DNA of 64,000 nucleotides from Saccharopolyspora gregorii (GCF_024734405.1 NZ_CP059556.1:4650001-4714000), one strand, 5' to 3'. Shown: positions 29,124-38,343, counted from the first letter of the stretch. Numbers and translations: made by a program. Notes: generated by a model not told the origin, from the sequence alone.

Positions 29124-29766
29124 CCCGCCACCATATCGGCTGCTCAGGACTGGTCGGCGAGTACCCGGAGGCGAGGGCGGCGACCTGGCCGGAGATCGTC
29201 GCCGGGCGCTCGCGGCCGTGGGCCGGGCACGGCGGGCCGCTTGCGGCGTTCGGCGGACCGGATGCGGCCGTCCGGACCGGTGCCCGGAATCCGGATGAAC
29301 GGCATTCGGTGATTCTTCTCGAGCAGTCGAGTCGAATCGAGCGAAACCGCGTCCGCGATCGGTCCGGCTCATTCATGGTGGGCATTCGCCGGTGCTCGCG
29401 GGATGGGCGGGAACGGCGCGAGAACACCGCGGAGGTGCACGTGGCACGACCCGAAGGCGTTACTACGGGTCACACCCAGACGGTCCATCCGGGCGGGGCC
29501 GAGCGGGCACCGACACGGACGGTCACCCCTCGGGTGCGCGCCGCGGAGGTCGCCGGAAAGCGGCGAACTCCCCTACCAGAACGGGTTCGCGCAGTTGGGA
29601 GGCCGATCGGAGTCCGTCGTGGCAATGGGGAAGCCCCCCACCGACCCTCCGATCCACCCGCGTAACCGAGTTGCAACCTGAGTTGACCCGCACCATATGG
29701 ACTAATCGGTACGAGCAGCTTAAATTTTCGCCATCAGATCCGGACATTCTCGGGCTAGGAGTGTGC
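29124..29766. other. Long intergenic region upstream of gluA
   Basis: A 643-base gap between the divergent miaB and gluA genes. No open frame in it has convincing actinobacterial codon use or recognisable product. It holds a short inverted repeat GACCCG/CGGGTC (about 29449-29471) and a cluster of TCGA-containing repeats near 29320-29345. The last 100 bases before gluA are notably AT-richer, with TTGCAA and TTGACC candidates for -35 elements, but no well-spaced -10. It probably contains the control region of the glutamate transporter and the miaB promoter. Confidence 0.5.
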
Positions 29767-30522
29767 ATGACCGCCGGTTCCCCGGATTCGCCGATGATCC
29801 GCATGTCCTCGGTGGACAAGCACTTCGGTTCCCTGCACGTGCTGCAGGACGTGGACCTCACCGTTCCGCCCGGCCAGGTCGTGGTGGTGCTCGGGCCGTC
29901 CGGCTCGGGCAAGTCCACGCTGTGCCGCGCGATCAACCGCCTGGAACCCATCGACTCGGGCACGATCGAGATCGACGGCAAGCCGCTGCCCGCCGAAGGA
30001 CGCGCGCTCGCCGAGCTCCGCGCCGACGTGGGCATGGTGTTCCAGCAGTTCAACCTGTTCGCGCACAAGACGATCCTCGAGAACGTGCTGCTCGGGCCGA
30101 TCAAGGTGCGCAAGACCGACAAGGCCACCGCCGAACGCGAAGCGCTGGCCCTGCTGGAGCGGGTGGGCATCGCCAACCAGGCGGAGAAGTACCCCGCGCA
30201 GCTCTCCGGCGGGCAGCAGCAGCGGGCGGCGATCGCCCGCGCCCTGGCGATGAAGCCCAAGGTCATGCTGTTCGACGAGCCCACCTCGGCGCTCGACCCC
30301 GAGATGGTCAACGAGGTGCTCGACGTGATGGCCGGGCTCGCCGCCGAAGGCATGACGATGCTGGTCGTCACGCACGAGATGGGCTTCGCCCGCCGCGCCG
30401 CGCACCGGGTGCTGTTCATGGCCGACGGACGCATCGTCGAGGACTCGACGCCGAACCGGTTCTTCGACGAGCCGGAGAGCGCCCGCGCCCAGGACTTCCT
30501 CAGCAAGATCCTCACCCACTGA
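29767..30522 (+). CDS. gluA: Glutamate/polar amino acid ABC transporter, ATP-binding subunit
   Basis: ATPase of a polar amino acid importer, 251 residues. Walker [11 protein letters not shown]-loop FQQFNLF, signature LSGGQQQR and Walker [13 protein letters not shown] are all intact, and [10 protein letters not shown] carries the switch His. AGGAG lies 5 bases before ATG 29767. First of four same-strand genes (ATPase, binding protein, two permeases) in the order of Corynebacterium gluABCD, which also lies beside recX-recA. Glutamate is the likely substrate on that basis; glutamine or aspartate remain possible. Confidence 0.92.
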   Translation: MTAGSPDSPMIRMSSVDKHFGSLHVLQDVDLTVPPGQVVVVLGPSGSGKSTLCRAINRLEPIDSGTIEIDGKPLPAEGRALAELRADVGMVFQQFNLFAHKTILENVLLGPIKVRKTDKATAEREALALLERVGIANQAEKYPAQLSGGQQQRAAIARALAMKPKVMLFDEPTSALDPEMVNEVLDVMAGLAAEGMTMLVVTHEMGFARRAAHRVLFMADGRIVEDSTPNRFFDEPESARAQDFLSKILTH

Positions 30523-30535
30523 CCTCCCTCGCGTC

Positions 30536-30557
30536 GTCCCCGCACCCGCGCGGGGAC
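30536..30557 (+). terminator. Hairpin between gluA and gluB
   Basis: Perfect 8-base inverted repeat (GTCCCCGC / GCGGGGAC), 6-base loop, 13 bases past the gluA stop. It lacks a U tract and lies inside an operon, so RNA stabilisation or partial attenuation is more likely than full termination. Confidence 0.45.
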
Positions 30558-30593
30558 GCAGGAGCCGTACACCTCCAGAGAGGGGCATCCGAG

Positions 30594-31487
30594 ATGAAAG
30601 CGCGCAGCGTGCGCTGGGGCGTGCTGGCGGCGTCGATGGCGCTGGCGCTGACCGCCTGCGGGGGCAACAGCGAGAACCGCCTCGAAACCGGCACCGACGT
30701 GCCCGTCGACCCGAACGCGCAGTTCGAGCCCGGCACCACGATGGCGAAGCTGAAGCAGTCCGGCACGATCCGCATCGGCACCAAGTTCGACCAGCCGCTG
30801 TTCGGACTGAAGGGCCTCGACGGCAACCCGCAGGGTTTCGACGTCGAGATCGGCAAGATCGTCGCCGCCGGGCTCGGCCTCCCCGCCGACCGGATCGAAT
30901 GGGTGGAGGCGCCGAGCAAGACCCGCGAGGAGCTCATCGAGCAGGGCCGGGTCGACATGGTCGTGGCCACCTACACGATCAACGACAAGCGCAAGCAGCG
31001 GATCAGCTTCGCCGGCCCGTACTACGAAGCCGGCCAGGACCTCATGGTCTCCGCCGACGACGACACGATCACCGGCCCGGAGTCGCTGCGGCCCACCGGC
31101 GCCAAGGTCTGCTCGGTCACCGGCTCCACGCCCGCCGAGCAGATCAAGCAATACGTCGACCCGGAGAACCTGACGTTGTTCGACGTCTACTCCAAGTGCG
31201 CCGACGCGCTGCGCACCGGCCAGGTGCAGGCCGTCACCACGGACAACGTGATCCTGATGGGCCTGGTCCAGAAGGGCAACGGCCGGTTCAAGCTCGTCGA
31301 CCGGCAGTTCACGAAGGAGCCCTACGGCGTCGGCGTCAAGAAGGGCGACACGGCGTTCTGCCGGTTCATCGACGACACCCTGACCCGAGCCGAGGCCGAC
31401 GGCCAGTACGCGAAGTCCTGGGGAGCCACCGCGGGCAAGGTCTCGCCGGAGACCCCACCGCTGCCGCAGCTGGACCCCTGCAGTTGA
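30594..31487 (+). CDS. gluB: Glutamate ABC transporter substrate-binding lipoprotein
   Basis: Type II periplasmic-binding-fold lipoprotein, 297 residues, anchored outside the membrane. The signal peptide ends in the lipobox LTAC (Cys about residue 21). Both lobes are present: lobe I with FGLKGLDGNPQGFDVEIGK, lobe II with the AKVCSVTGSTPAEQ segment, and a return to lobe I at YGVGVKKGD. Its gene is flanked by hairpins on both sides, which could raise its message level over the permeases, as binding proteins are usually needed in excess. Confidence 0.92.
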   Translation: MKARSVRWGVLAASMALALTACGGNSENRLETGTDVPVDPNAQFEPGTTMAKLKQSGTIRIGTKFDQPLFGLKGLDGNPQGFDVEIGKIVAAGLGLPADRIEWVEAPSKTREELIEQGRVDMVVATYTINDKRKQRISFAGPYYEAGQDLMVSADDDTITGPESLRPTGAKVCSVTGSTPAEQIKQYVDPENLTLFDVYSKCADALRTGQVQAVTTDNVILMGLVQKGNGRFKLVDRQFTKEPYGVGVKKGDTAFCRFIDDTLTRAEADGQYAKSWGATAGKVSPETPPLPQLDPCS

Positions 31488-31494
31488 TCGCCTC

Positions 31495-31531
31495 CCGGTG
31501 CGGGGCGCCCTCCAGCGGCGCCCCGCACCGG
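31495..31531 (+). terminator. Perfect 15-bp hairpin between gluB and gluC
   Basis: Fifteen-base perfect inverted repeat (left arm 31495-31509, right arm 31517-31531) with a 7-base loop, 7 bases past the gluB stop and ending about 30 bases before gluC. There is no U tract. Likely a 3' stabiliser or partial terminator that favours gluB over gluCD. Confidence 0.65.
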
Positions 31532-31561
31532 ACCTCCCTGTCCGCAGAGCCGGAGAGAACC

Positions 31562-32212
31562 GTGCACGTCATCACCGACAACCTGCCCCTCTACCTGAGC
31601 GGGCTCCTGCGAACGCTGCAGATATGCCTGTACGCCGGGCTGATCGCGCTGGTCCTGGGGACCGTGATCGCGGCCTTCCGGGTCGCACCGCTGCCCCCGC
31701 TGCGCGCCACCGGGACCTCCTGGGTCACCGTGTTCCGCAACTGCCCGCTGACCGTGGTGCTGTTCTTCATGGCCTTCGGGCTGCCCGAACTGGGCCTCAA
31801 CGGCTCCTACTTCTGGTTCGGCACCATCGGGCTCGCCCTCTACACCTCCGCCTTCGTGTGCGAGGCGATCCGCAGCGGCATCAACGCCGTGCCGCCCGGC
31901 CAGGCCGAAGCGGCCCGCGCCATCGGTCTCGGCTTCGGCCAGGTCCTGAGCCTGGTCGTGCTCCCGCAGGCGATCCGCACCGTGGTGCCGCCGCTGGGCA
32001 ACGTCTTCATCGCGATGATCAAGAACTCGGCGATCGTCGGCGCGTTCGGCGTCGGCGGGGACCTGTTCGCCGTCGGCGACACGCTGACCTCGGCGCGCGG
32101 CGAGGCCGTGCTGCCGGTGCTCATCGGCGTGGTGCTCGGCTACCTGGTGATCACGATCCCGGCCGGGCTGCTGCTCGGCGCCCTGGAGCGGAAGGTGGCG
32201 ATCGCCCGATGA
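31562..32212 (+). CDS. gluC: Glutamate ABC transporter permease
   Basis: HisM/GlnP-type inner-membrane permease of 216 residues with about five transmembrane helices. The cytoplasmic ATPase-contact loop is visible as EAARAIGLGFGQVLSLVVLPQA. Starts at GTG 31562 after GGAGAG. Its stop overlaps the gluD start (ATGA), so the two permeases are made together as a heterodimer. Confidence 0.9.
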   Translation: MHVITDNLPLYLSGLLRTLQICLYAGLIALVLGTVIAAFRVAPLPPLRATGTSWVTVFRNCPLTVVLFFMAFGLPELGLNGSYFWFGTIGLALYTSAFVCEAIRSGINAVPPGQAEAARAIGLGFGQVLSLVVLPQAIRTVVPPLGNVFIAMIKNSAIVGAFGVGGDLFAVGDTLTSARGEAVLPVLIGVVLGYLVITIPAGLLLGALERKVAIAR

Positions 32213-33075
32213 CGAACTCCGTGCTCTACGAAGCCCCCGGGCCCGCCGCCAAGCGGCGTTCCCTCCTGCTCAGCGTCGCCGTCGGCGTCGTGCTGGCCGC
32301 GGTGCTGGCCTGGGTGCTCTACACCCTCGGCGCCAACGACCAGCTGACCGTCGACAAGTGGGGTCCGCTGATCGACCCGACCGACGGCACCTTCGCCCCG
32401 CTGTGGACGTTGATGGGCGTCGGGCTGGGCAACACGCTGCTGACCGCCGTGCTGGCGATGGCGTTTTCGCTGCTGGTCGGCACGCTGCTGGCGGTGTCCC
32501 GCATCGTCGCGGCCCGCTGGTACCGGTGGGCCGTCGTCGGCGTCGTCGAGCTGCTGCGCGGCGTGCCGGTGGTCATCGCGGTGTTCTTCGCCAGCCGGGT
32601 GCTGCCCTCGTTCGGGCTGGACATGTCGGTGATGTGGTACCTGGTCATCGGCCTCACCGCGTACAACTCGGTGATCATCGCCGAGATCGTGCGGGCCGGG
32701 ATCCAGTCGTTGCCGCGCGGCCAGGGCGAAGCCGCCTACGCGATCGGGATGCGGCGCTCGCAGGTGCTGCGCACCGTGCTGCTGCCGCAGGCGTTCCGGG
32801 CGATGCTGCCCGCGCTGATCAGCCAGCTCGTGGTGATCGTGAAGGACACCTCGCTGGGCTTCATCATCTCGTACGTCGACGTGGTGCGGCAGGGGCAGAT
32901 CGTCATCCAGAACCTGAACAACCCGATCCAGACGTACTTCGTCATCGGCGTGCTGTTCGTGGTGCTCAACTACGCGCTGAGCCGGGCGGCGGTCTACACC
33001 GAGCGCAGGCTCAGCCAGGGCCGCAAGGGTGGCGGCACCGCCGCCCGCGCCGCCCAGGCCCAGGCCGCGGAGTGA
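32209..33075 (+). CDS. gluD: Glutamate ABC transporter permease
   Basis: Second permease of the importer, 288 residues. A cytoplasmic N terminus and first helix (LLLSVAVGVVLAAVLAWVL) precede the conserved permease core. The ATPase-contact loop is GEAAYAIGMRRSQVLRTVLLPQA. The C terminus has a basic, Gly/Ala-rich tail. ATG 32209 overlaps the gluC stop by 4 bases. It is the last gene of the operon and is followed by a GC-rich bidirectional hairpin. Confidence 0.9.
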   Translation: MTNSVLYEAPGPAAKRRSLLLSVAVGVVLAAVLAWVLYTLGANDQLTVDKWGPLIDPTDGTFAPLWTLMGVGLGNTLLTAVLAMAFSLLVGTLLAVSRIVAARWYRWAVVGVVELLRGVPVVIAVFFASRVLPSFGLDMSVMWYLVIGLTAYNSVIIAEIVRAGIQSLPRGQGEAAYAIGMRRSQVLRTVLLPQAFRAMLPALISQLVVIVKDTSLGFIISYVDVVRQGQIVIQNLNNPIQTYFVIGVLFVVLNYALSRAAVYTERRLSQGRKGGGTAARAAQAQAAE

Positions 33076-33081
33076 TCCGGT

Positions 33082-33117
33082 CCCGCCCCGTCCCGCCTCA
33101 GCGCGGGGCGGGGCGGG
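33082..33117. terminator. Bidirectional hairpin between gluD and the orphan lipoprotein gene
   Basis: Fourteen-base inverted repeat with one mismatch (left arm 33082-33095, right arm 33104-33117), 8-base loop. It overlaps the last codons of the convergent lipoprotein gene and begins 6 bases past the gluD stop. Confidence 0.65.
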
Positions 33118-33727
33118 CCTGCACGCCCTCCGCCGCGAGGGTCTCGTCGTAGGCGCGCTGCCAGGTGCCGTCGCGCACCGCGGCGTCGAGCGCGGCGGTG
33201 ATCCGGTCGTGCAGCGCTTCATCGCCGGACTTGATGCCCAGGTAGTGCTCGGTCCCGTCCGCGGTCACCGCGTACGGGCCGACCGCGTCGACACCCGACT
33301 CGCCCGGTTCGGCACCGCCGACCAGCAGGTCCACCTCGCCGCGCGCCAGCGAACCGTCGCGCAGCGTCGGCGGCAGCATCCGGTAGGAGATCTGGGTCCG
33401 CGGGTCCAGGCCCAGCCCCTGCGCCACGAGCTCGGCCACCTCCACGTCGAAACCGCGGTAGCGGCTGCCGTCGCGGGTGGCGAACCGGGGTTCCTCGGCG
33501 CGCAACCCCACCAGCAGCGAGCCGCGCTGGCGCACCTCCTCCAGCGTCGCCGAGCCGCCCAGCTCGACCGGCGGCGGGGGTGCGGCGCCGGGCCGCGGGG
33601 ACGCGGCCGGCGGGGCCACCGGGGCGGGAGCGCTCGGCGGCGGCTGCTCCGGTTCACCGGTGCCCGCCGAACATCCGGCCAGGGCCATTCCGCCAGCGAG
33701 CACCACTGCCACCACTCCCGTGCGCAT
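33098..33727 (-). CDS. Orphan glutamate-binding-like lipoprotein lacking most of lobe II
   Basis: A 209-residue lipoprotein: signal peptide with lipobox LAGC (Cys near residue 18), then a Pro/Ala-rich spacer of about 35 residues, then a solute-binding fold. It parallels GluB through lobe I (ATLEEVRQRGSLLVGLR, YRGFDVEVAELVAQGLGLD, GEVDLLVGGAE, AVGPYAV). It then jumps directly to the equivalent of GluB YGVGVKKGD (HYLGIKSGDEAL) and the C-terminal helix. About 80 residues, essentially all of lobe II, are missing, so a normal clamp for a ligand seems impossible. ATG 33727 follows AGGA by about 8 bases. It is convergent with gluABCD. A sensor, a decoy or a decaying duplicate are all possible. Confidence 0.8.
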   Translation of the reverse strand: MRTGVVAVVLAGGMALAGCSAGTGEPEQPPPSAPAPVAPPAASPRPGAAPPPPVELGGSATLEEVRQRGSLLVGLRAEEPRFATRDGSRYRGFDVEVAELVAQGLGLDPRTQISYRMLPPTLRDGSLARGEVDLLVGGAEPGESGVDAVGPYAVTADGTEHYLGIKSGDEALHDRITAALDAAVRDGTWQRAYDETLAAEGVQARPAPR

Positions 33728-33946
33728 GCGCACCATCCTGCCAGCCGAGCGGATCACGGCGGGACGCGTCGGCGAACGCGCCGCCACTCGTCCGAGGCGC
33801 TGGGGAAAACCCCAGAACCCGGTTCGGGACGGCGGGGCGACGGGGCCTGCCGGGTGCTCCGGCAGCACTGCCACGCGGTGTGGAGCACCGCAGCTCAACG
33901 GCACAGCGAACGGTGAGTACATCCGCTAGTCATCCGAACGACAGGT

Positions 33947-34009
33947 AGTGTTCACACTCGCAACGAATTCTGGATCGGTTTTGACTTCCCCGTCACACCC
34001 GTTAGTGTG
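33947..34009. promoter_or_regulatory. Paired inverted repeats, candidate operators of edd
   Basis: AGTGT-TC-ACACT at 33947-33958 and CACAC-N6-GTGTG at 33994-34009, centred 49 bases apart. The second overlaps the -10 element of the edd promoter, a position suited to repression. The regulator is unknown. Confidence 0.4.
33981..34008 (+). promoter_or_regulatory. edd promoter
   Basis: -35 TTGACT at 33981-33986 and -10 TAGTGT at 34003-34008 with a 16-base spacer, about 70 bases before the edd ATG. Confidence 0.55.
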
Positions 34010-34083
34010 GCTGCCGTCACGAAGGCGCCAACGTCGTCGCCCCGCACAGCGCTCATCAGCACTGATCGCTCAGGAGGCGAGGA

Positions 34084-35943
34084 ATGGCGACGCACGCGGC
34101 CATCCATCCCGTCGTTGCTCGGGTCACCGAGCGCATCGCGCAGCGCAGCGCGCGCACCCGGCGCGAGTACCTCGAACGCATCGACTCCGCCGCCGCTGAC
34201 GGCCCGACCCGTGCCGGGATGCCCTGCAGCAACCTGGCCCACGGCTTCGCGGGCTGTAGCGGCGCCGACCGGATCGCGGTGCGCGGCGAGACCAAGCCGG
34301 GCGTGGCGATCGTGTCGGCGTACAACGACATGCTCTCCGCGCACCAGCCCTACGACGAATACCCCGCGTGGATCAAGGACGCGGTGCGCGACGCGGGCGG
34401 CGTCGCCCAGTTCGCCGGCGGTGTCCCCGCCATGTGCGACGGCATCACCCAGGGCCGCGCGGGCATGGAACTGTCGCTGTTCTCCCGCGACGTGATCGCG
34501 ATGGCCACCGGAGTCGCGCTCTCCCACGAGATGTTCGACGGGGCGCTGCTGCTCGGCGTGTGCGACAAGATCGTGCCCGGGCTGCTCATCGGCGCACTCG
34601 CCTTCGGGCACCTGCCGACGATCCTGGTGCCGGCCGGGCCGATGCCCTCCGGGCTGCCCAACGGCGAGAAGAGCCGCGTCCGGCAGCTGTTCGCCGAGGG
34701 CAAGGCGACCCGGGAAGACCTCCTCGAAGCCGAGTCGGCCTCCTACCACTCCCCCGGCACCTGCACCTTCTACGGCACCGCGAACTCCAACCAGCTCGTC
34801 GTCGAAGTGATGGGGCTGCACCTGCCCGGCTCCAGCTTCGTCGCGCCCGGCACCCCGCTGCGGCGTGCCCTCACCGACGAGGCCTCGCGGCGCGTCGTGC
34901 AGCTCGCCCGCGGCGAGGAGCGCACCCCGATCGGCCGGTTGCTCGACGAACGAGCCCTGGTCAACGGCGTCGTCGCGCTGCTCGCCACCGGCGGCTCCAC
35001 CAACCACACGCTGCACCTGCCCGCCATCGCCGCCGCCGCGGGCATCGAACTCACCTGGGACGACTTCGCCGAGCTCTCCGCCGTCGTGCCCTCCCTGTCG
35101 CGGGTCTACCCCAACGGCTCCGCCGACATCAACCACTTCGCCGCCGCCGGAGGCGTGCAGACCCTCATCGGCCAGCTGCTCGACGCCGGACTGCTGCACC
35201 CCGACGTGCACACCGTCGCCGGGTACGGACTCGACCGGTACCGGCAGCAGCCGTTCCTCGAGGACGGCGAGCTGGTGTGGCGCGATGCCCCCGCCGAGAG
35301 CCTCGACCCGGACGTGCTGCGCGGCGTCGACGACCCGTTCGCGCCCGACGGCGGGCTGCGCGTGCTGCGCGGCAACCTCGGCAGCTCGGTCATCAAGGTC
35401 TCCGCGGTCAAGCCGGAGCACCGCGTCGTCACCGCGCCCGCGCGCGTCTTCGACGACCAGCACCGGTTCACCGAGCTGTTCCGCACCGGCGAACTCGACC
35501 ACGACGTCGTGGTCGTCATCCGCAACCAGGGGCCGCAGGCCAACGGCATGCCCGAGCTGCACGGGCTCACCCCCGCGCTCGGCGTGCTCATGGACCGCGG
35601 ACACCAGGTCGCGCTGGTCACCGACGGACGCATGTCCGGGGCCTCCGGCAAGATCCCCGCCGCCATCCAGCTCACCCCCGAAGCCACCGCGGGCGGACCG
35701 CTCGCGCGGGTGCGCGACGGCGACATGGTCCGGCTCGACGCCGAGAACGGCACCCTCGAAGTGCTCGTCGGCGACGACGACTTCGCCGCCCGCGAACCCG
35801 CCCCCGGCGCCGCCGCCACCCAGCACGGCACCGGCCGCGAACTGTTCGCCGCCTTCCGCCACGCCGTCGGCCGCGCCGACCAGGGCGCTAGCGTGTTCGC
35901 ACCGCAGCAGCGCACCGACGCGCCGAGCGACCTGCCCGTCTGA
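34084..35943 (+). CDS. edd: Phosphogluconate dehydratase (Entner-Doudoroff)
   Basis: IlvD/Edd-family iron-sulfur dehydratase of 619 residues that turns 6-phosphogluconate into 2-keto-3-deoxy-6-phosphogluconate. Cluster-type cysteines lie in [20 protein letters not shown] and VCDKIVPG. The Edd-specific N-terminal region ([20 protein letters not shown]) favours Edd over dihydroxyacid dehydratase, and the neighbouring KDPG aldolase gene confirms it. AGGAGG lies 6 bases before ATG 34084. The downstream eda is 82 bases away on the same strand. Confidence 0.95.
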   Translation: MATHAAIHPVVARVTERIAQRSARTRREYLERIDSAAADGPTRAGMPCSNLAHGFAGCSGADRIAVRGETKPGVAIVSAYNDMLSAHQPYDEYPAWIKDAVRDAGGVAQFAGGVPAMCDGITQGRAGMELSLFSRDVIAMATGVALSHEMFDGALLLGVCDKIVPGLLIGALAFGHLPTILVPAGPMPSGLPNGEKSRVRQLFAEGKATREDLLEAESASYHSPGTCTFYGTANSNQLVVEVMGLHLPGSSFVAPGTPLRRALTDEASRRVVQLARGEERTPIGRLLDERALVNGVVALLATGGSTNHTLHLPAIAAAAGIELTWDDFAELSAVVPSLSRVYPNGSADINHFAAAGGVQTLIGQLLDAGLLHPDVHTVAGYGLDRYRQQPFLEDGELVWRDAPAESLDPDVLRGVDDPFAPDGGLRVLRGNLGSSVIKVSAVKPEHRVVTAPARVFDDQHRFTELFRTGELDHDVVVVIRNQGPQANGMPELHGLTPALGVLMDRGHQVALVTDGRMSGASGKIPAAIQLTPEATAGGPLARVRDGDMVRLDAENGTLEVLVGDDDFAAREPAPGAAATQHGTGRELFAAFRHAVGRADQGASVFAPQQRTDAPSDLPV

Positions 35944-36025
35944 TCCGCCCGTCCGAAGGACCGCGGGCGGCGCCGGACGACCGACCGCCTGCACCGGCGC
36001 TTACCGAGAACAGGTGAACACCGCC

Positions 36026-36649
36026 ATGAACACTGCCTCCGAAGTGCTCGAGCTCAGCCCCGTCGTGCCCGTCGTCGCCCTCGACGACGTCGCCCACGCG
36101 GTGCCGCTCGGCCAAGCCCTGCTGCGCGGCGGCATCCGCACCATCGAAGTCACCCTGCGCACCCCCGCGGGCCTGCCCGCCATCGAACGGCTCGCCGCGG
36201 AAGTTCCGGAGATCGTCGTCGGGGCGGGCACCATCACCGAGGTCGGCCAGGCCGACAAGGCGCGCGAAGCCGGCGCCCGGTACATCGTCACGCCCGGCGC
36301 CACCGACCGGCTGCTCGACGACGTGGACGCCACCGGACTGCCCTACCTCGCGGGAGTCAGCACCGTCGCCGAGGCGATGCGGCTCGCCGAGCGCGGGGTC
36401 ACCGCGATGAAGTTCTTCCCCGCCGAACCCAGCGGCGGGGTGCCGTACCTCAAGTCCATCGCCGGGCCGCTGCCGCAGCTGCGGTTCTGCCCCACCGGCG
36501 GCATCAGCGTCGACAACGCGGGCCGCTACCTGGCGCTGCCCAACGTGGGCTGCGTCGGCGGCTCGTGGCTGGCGCCGAAGCAGCTGCTCGCCGCCGGGCA
36601 GTGGGGACAGGTCGAAGCGCTGGCGCGGCAAGCCGCGGCGCTGGGTTGA
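36026..36649 (+). CDS. eda: KDPG aldolase (Entner-Doudoroff)
   Basis: Class I aldolase of 207 residues that splits 2-keto-3-deoxy-6-phosphogluconate into pyruvate and glyceraldehyde-3-phosphate. The conserved Glu is in TIEVTLRTP, the phosphate-site region in VGAGTITE, and the Schiff-base Lys in [11 protein letters not shown] 36026 is preferred over GTG 36014 because AGGTGA lies 8 bases before it. It completes the ED pathway with edd. Its last codons form the first copy of a 20-base tandem repeat. Confidence 0.95.
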   Translation: MNTASEVLELSPVVPVVALDDVAHAVPLGQALLRGGIRTIEVTLRTPAGLPAIERLAAEVPEIVVGAGTITEVGQADKAREAGARYIVTPGATDRLLDDVDATGLPYLAGVSTVAEAMRLAERGVTAMKFFPAEPSGGVPYLKSIAGPLPQLRFCPTGGISVDNAGRYLALPNVGCVGGSWLAPKQLLAAGQWGQVEALARQAAALG

Positions 36650-36697
36650 TCCGGTCGGCGCTGGGTTGATCAGGTCCGCGCTGGGCTGATCCGGTCG
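36638..36697 (+). repeat. 20-bp tandem repeat, three copies
   Basis: Three head-to-tail copies of a 20-base unit (GCGCTGGGTTGATCCGGTCG and two variants differing at 2-3 positions). The first copy contains the eda stop codon, and the repeat continues into noncoding DNA. Confidence 0.85.
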
Positions 36698-36753
36698 CCT
36701 CGGGGCTCGGGTGCTGATCCGGTCGCCTCGGGGCGGCTCTGGTGCTGGTCCGG
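36698..36753 (+). repeat. 28-bp degenerate tandem repeat, two copies
   Basis: Two adjacent 28-base units beginning CCTCGGGG and ending near GTGCTG(A/G)TCCGG. They share the TGATCCGG core of the preceding 20-base repeats, so the whole tract probably arose by stepwise slippage or duplication. Confidence 0.65.
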
Positions 36754-36916
36754 CGCCGCAGCGATCCGTGGCCGGGGCCGATCCGCCCGGGACGTCCCCG
36801 CCGACCGGCGCGGTCCTCCCGCGAACGCGGTAGCCGCCGTCCCCTCCGCAGGCGATCCGGTCCGCCCGCGGCGGCTCGTAGCGTCGGGAGGACCTCGACG
36901 CTGGGACGGTCACCGA

Positions 36917-38317
36917 ATGCACCTGCGCGCCAACCGACACCGCTCGCCGGAGCCGCACCGCCGGCCCCGGCGAGCGCTCGGCGCCCTGCTGCTCGCCGCG
37001 CTCCTCGGCATCGCCGGGGCCAGCCCCGCCAGCGCCGAACCGGACCGCACCCCCGGCTCGGGGACCGTCGTCAGCTTCACCTTCGACGACGGCAGCGTCT
37101 CGCAGACCTCCGGCGCCGAAGTGCTGCAGCGGCACGGCATGCGCGGCACCTTCTACATCATCTCCGGCGCCATCGGCAGCCCCGGCTACCTCGGTCACGA
37201 CGAGCTGCGGCGGATCGCCGACGCCGGACACGAGATCGGCGGGCACACCGTCACCCACCCCGACCTCACCTCCGTCAGCCCCGACGAGATGCGCAGGCAG
37301 ATCTGCGACGACCGGGCCAACCTGGAGCAGTGGGGCTACCAGGCCACCTCGTTCACCACGCCGTTCAACGAAACCGACCAGAACGTGCGGAAGGCCGTGC
37401 AGGACTGCGGCTACAACAGCGCCCGCACCATGGGCGGTCTGCGCGCGCCCGGCGACTGCGCCGACTGCCCCGCCGCCGAATCCACCCCGCCCGCCGACCC
37501 GTACGAGATCCGCTCCCCCGGCATGATCCGGCGCGAGACCACCGTCGACGACCTCAAGGAGGCGGTGACCCGCGCCGATGACGCAGGTGGCGGGTGGGTA
37601 CCGCTGGTGCTGCACCAGACCTGCGAGATGTGCGGGCCCCTCGGGCTCAACCCCCGGGTCCTCGACGAGTTCGCGGGCTGGCTGCACGACCGCGGGACCC
37701 CGGTGCGCACCGTGCACGAGATCGTCGGCGGCCGGGTCGCACCCGTGCACCGGGCGTCCCCGCCGCAGGACCGGGACCGGCCGGTCAACGCGTCGCTCGA
37801 ACACGCCGGGCCGGACGGGCTCCCGATCGGCTGGGAGACCGGCGGCTGGGGGACGAACACGCCGGTGTGGACCAGGACCCGCGACGCGCACGAAGGGCGG
37901 TGGGCGCAACGCCTGGACATGACCCGGTTCACCGACGGCGACGCGAAGCTGATGTCGACGCTGGACCTCGGCGAGTACTCGCTGCCCGCGCACACCGGGC
38001 ACAACTACACCCTCAGCACCTGGTACAAGTCGACGGCGCCCACCCAGCTCGCCGTGTACTACCGGGACCGGGTCGGGCAGTGGCGCTACTGGGCGGCCGG
38101 ACCGACCTTCGCGCCCGCCGAGCAGTGGTCGAGGGCGCACTGGACGACCCCGCCGGTTCCGAAGGAGGCGACCGGGCTCAGCTACGGGCTCGCCCTGTTC
38201 TCGCCGGGTTCGGTCACCACCGACGACTACCAGGTGCGGGTCGACGCGAAGGCCACCAACGAGAGCTCCTGCCGCGAACTGGACTGGTGGGTCCCGCGGC
38301 GGTGGCTGTGCCCGTGA
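36917..38317 (+). CDS. Secreted polysaccharide deacetylase (NodB domain) with C-terminal carbohydrate-binding-like domain
   Basis: Exported carbohydrate esterase family 4-type enzyme of 466 residues. The signal peptide follows a basic start (core LGALLLAALLGIAGASPASA). The NodB domain has the metal Asp in TFDDGS and the HxxxH pair in GGHTVTHPDL, and continues to about residue 275. After a short linker the last ~170 residues look like a jelly-roll binding domain (LEHAGPDGLPIGWETGGWG ... YTLSTWYKSTAPTQL). It probably removes acetyl groups from peptidoglycan or another polymer. The next gene encodes an exported lipoprotein only 26 bases downstream. Confidence 0.88.
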   Translation: MHLRANRHRSPEPHRRPRRALGALLLAALLGIAGASPASAEPDRTPGSGTVVSFTFDDGSVSQTSGAEVLQRHGMRGTFYIISGAIGSPGYLGHDELRRIADAGHEIGGHTVTHPDLTSVSPDEMRRQICDDRANLEQWGYQATSFTTPFNETDQNVRKAVQDCGYNSARTMGGLRAPGDCADCPAAESTPPADPYEIRSPGMIRRETTVDDLKEAVTRADDAGGGWVPLVLHQTCEMCGPLGLNPRVLDEFAGWLHDRGTPVRTVHEIVGGRVAPVHRASPPQDRDRPVNASLEHAGPDGLPIGWETGGWGTNTPVWTRTRDAHEGRWAQRLDMTRFTDGDAKLMSTLDLGEYSLPAHTGHNYTLSTWYKSTAPTQLAVYYRDRVGQWRYWAAGPTFAPAEQWSRAHWTTPPVPKEATGLSYGLALFSPGSVTTDDYQVRVDAKATNESSCRELDWWVPRRWLCP

Positions 38318-38343
38318 CCGGCCGGGGAACGGGGTGAGCCCGC

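Larger units (their letters stand above)
33728..34083. other. Intergenic region between orphan lipoprotein gene and edd
   Basis: A 356-base divergent promoter region without a convincing gene. It contains the edd promoter at 33981-34008 and two inverted repeats built from the same ACACT/AGTGT half-site at 33947-33958 and 33994-34009. Confidence 0.55.

Noticed and set aside
29441-29665. 75-codon ORF with GGAGG before GTG in the gap upstream of gluA
   Set aside because: Good ribosome site but third-position GC is lower than in real genes here, the sequence is Arg/Pro-rich with no family, and overlapping frames are equally open.
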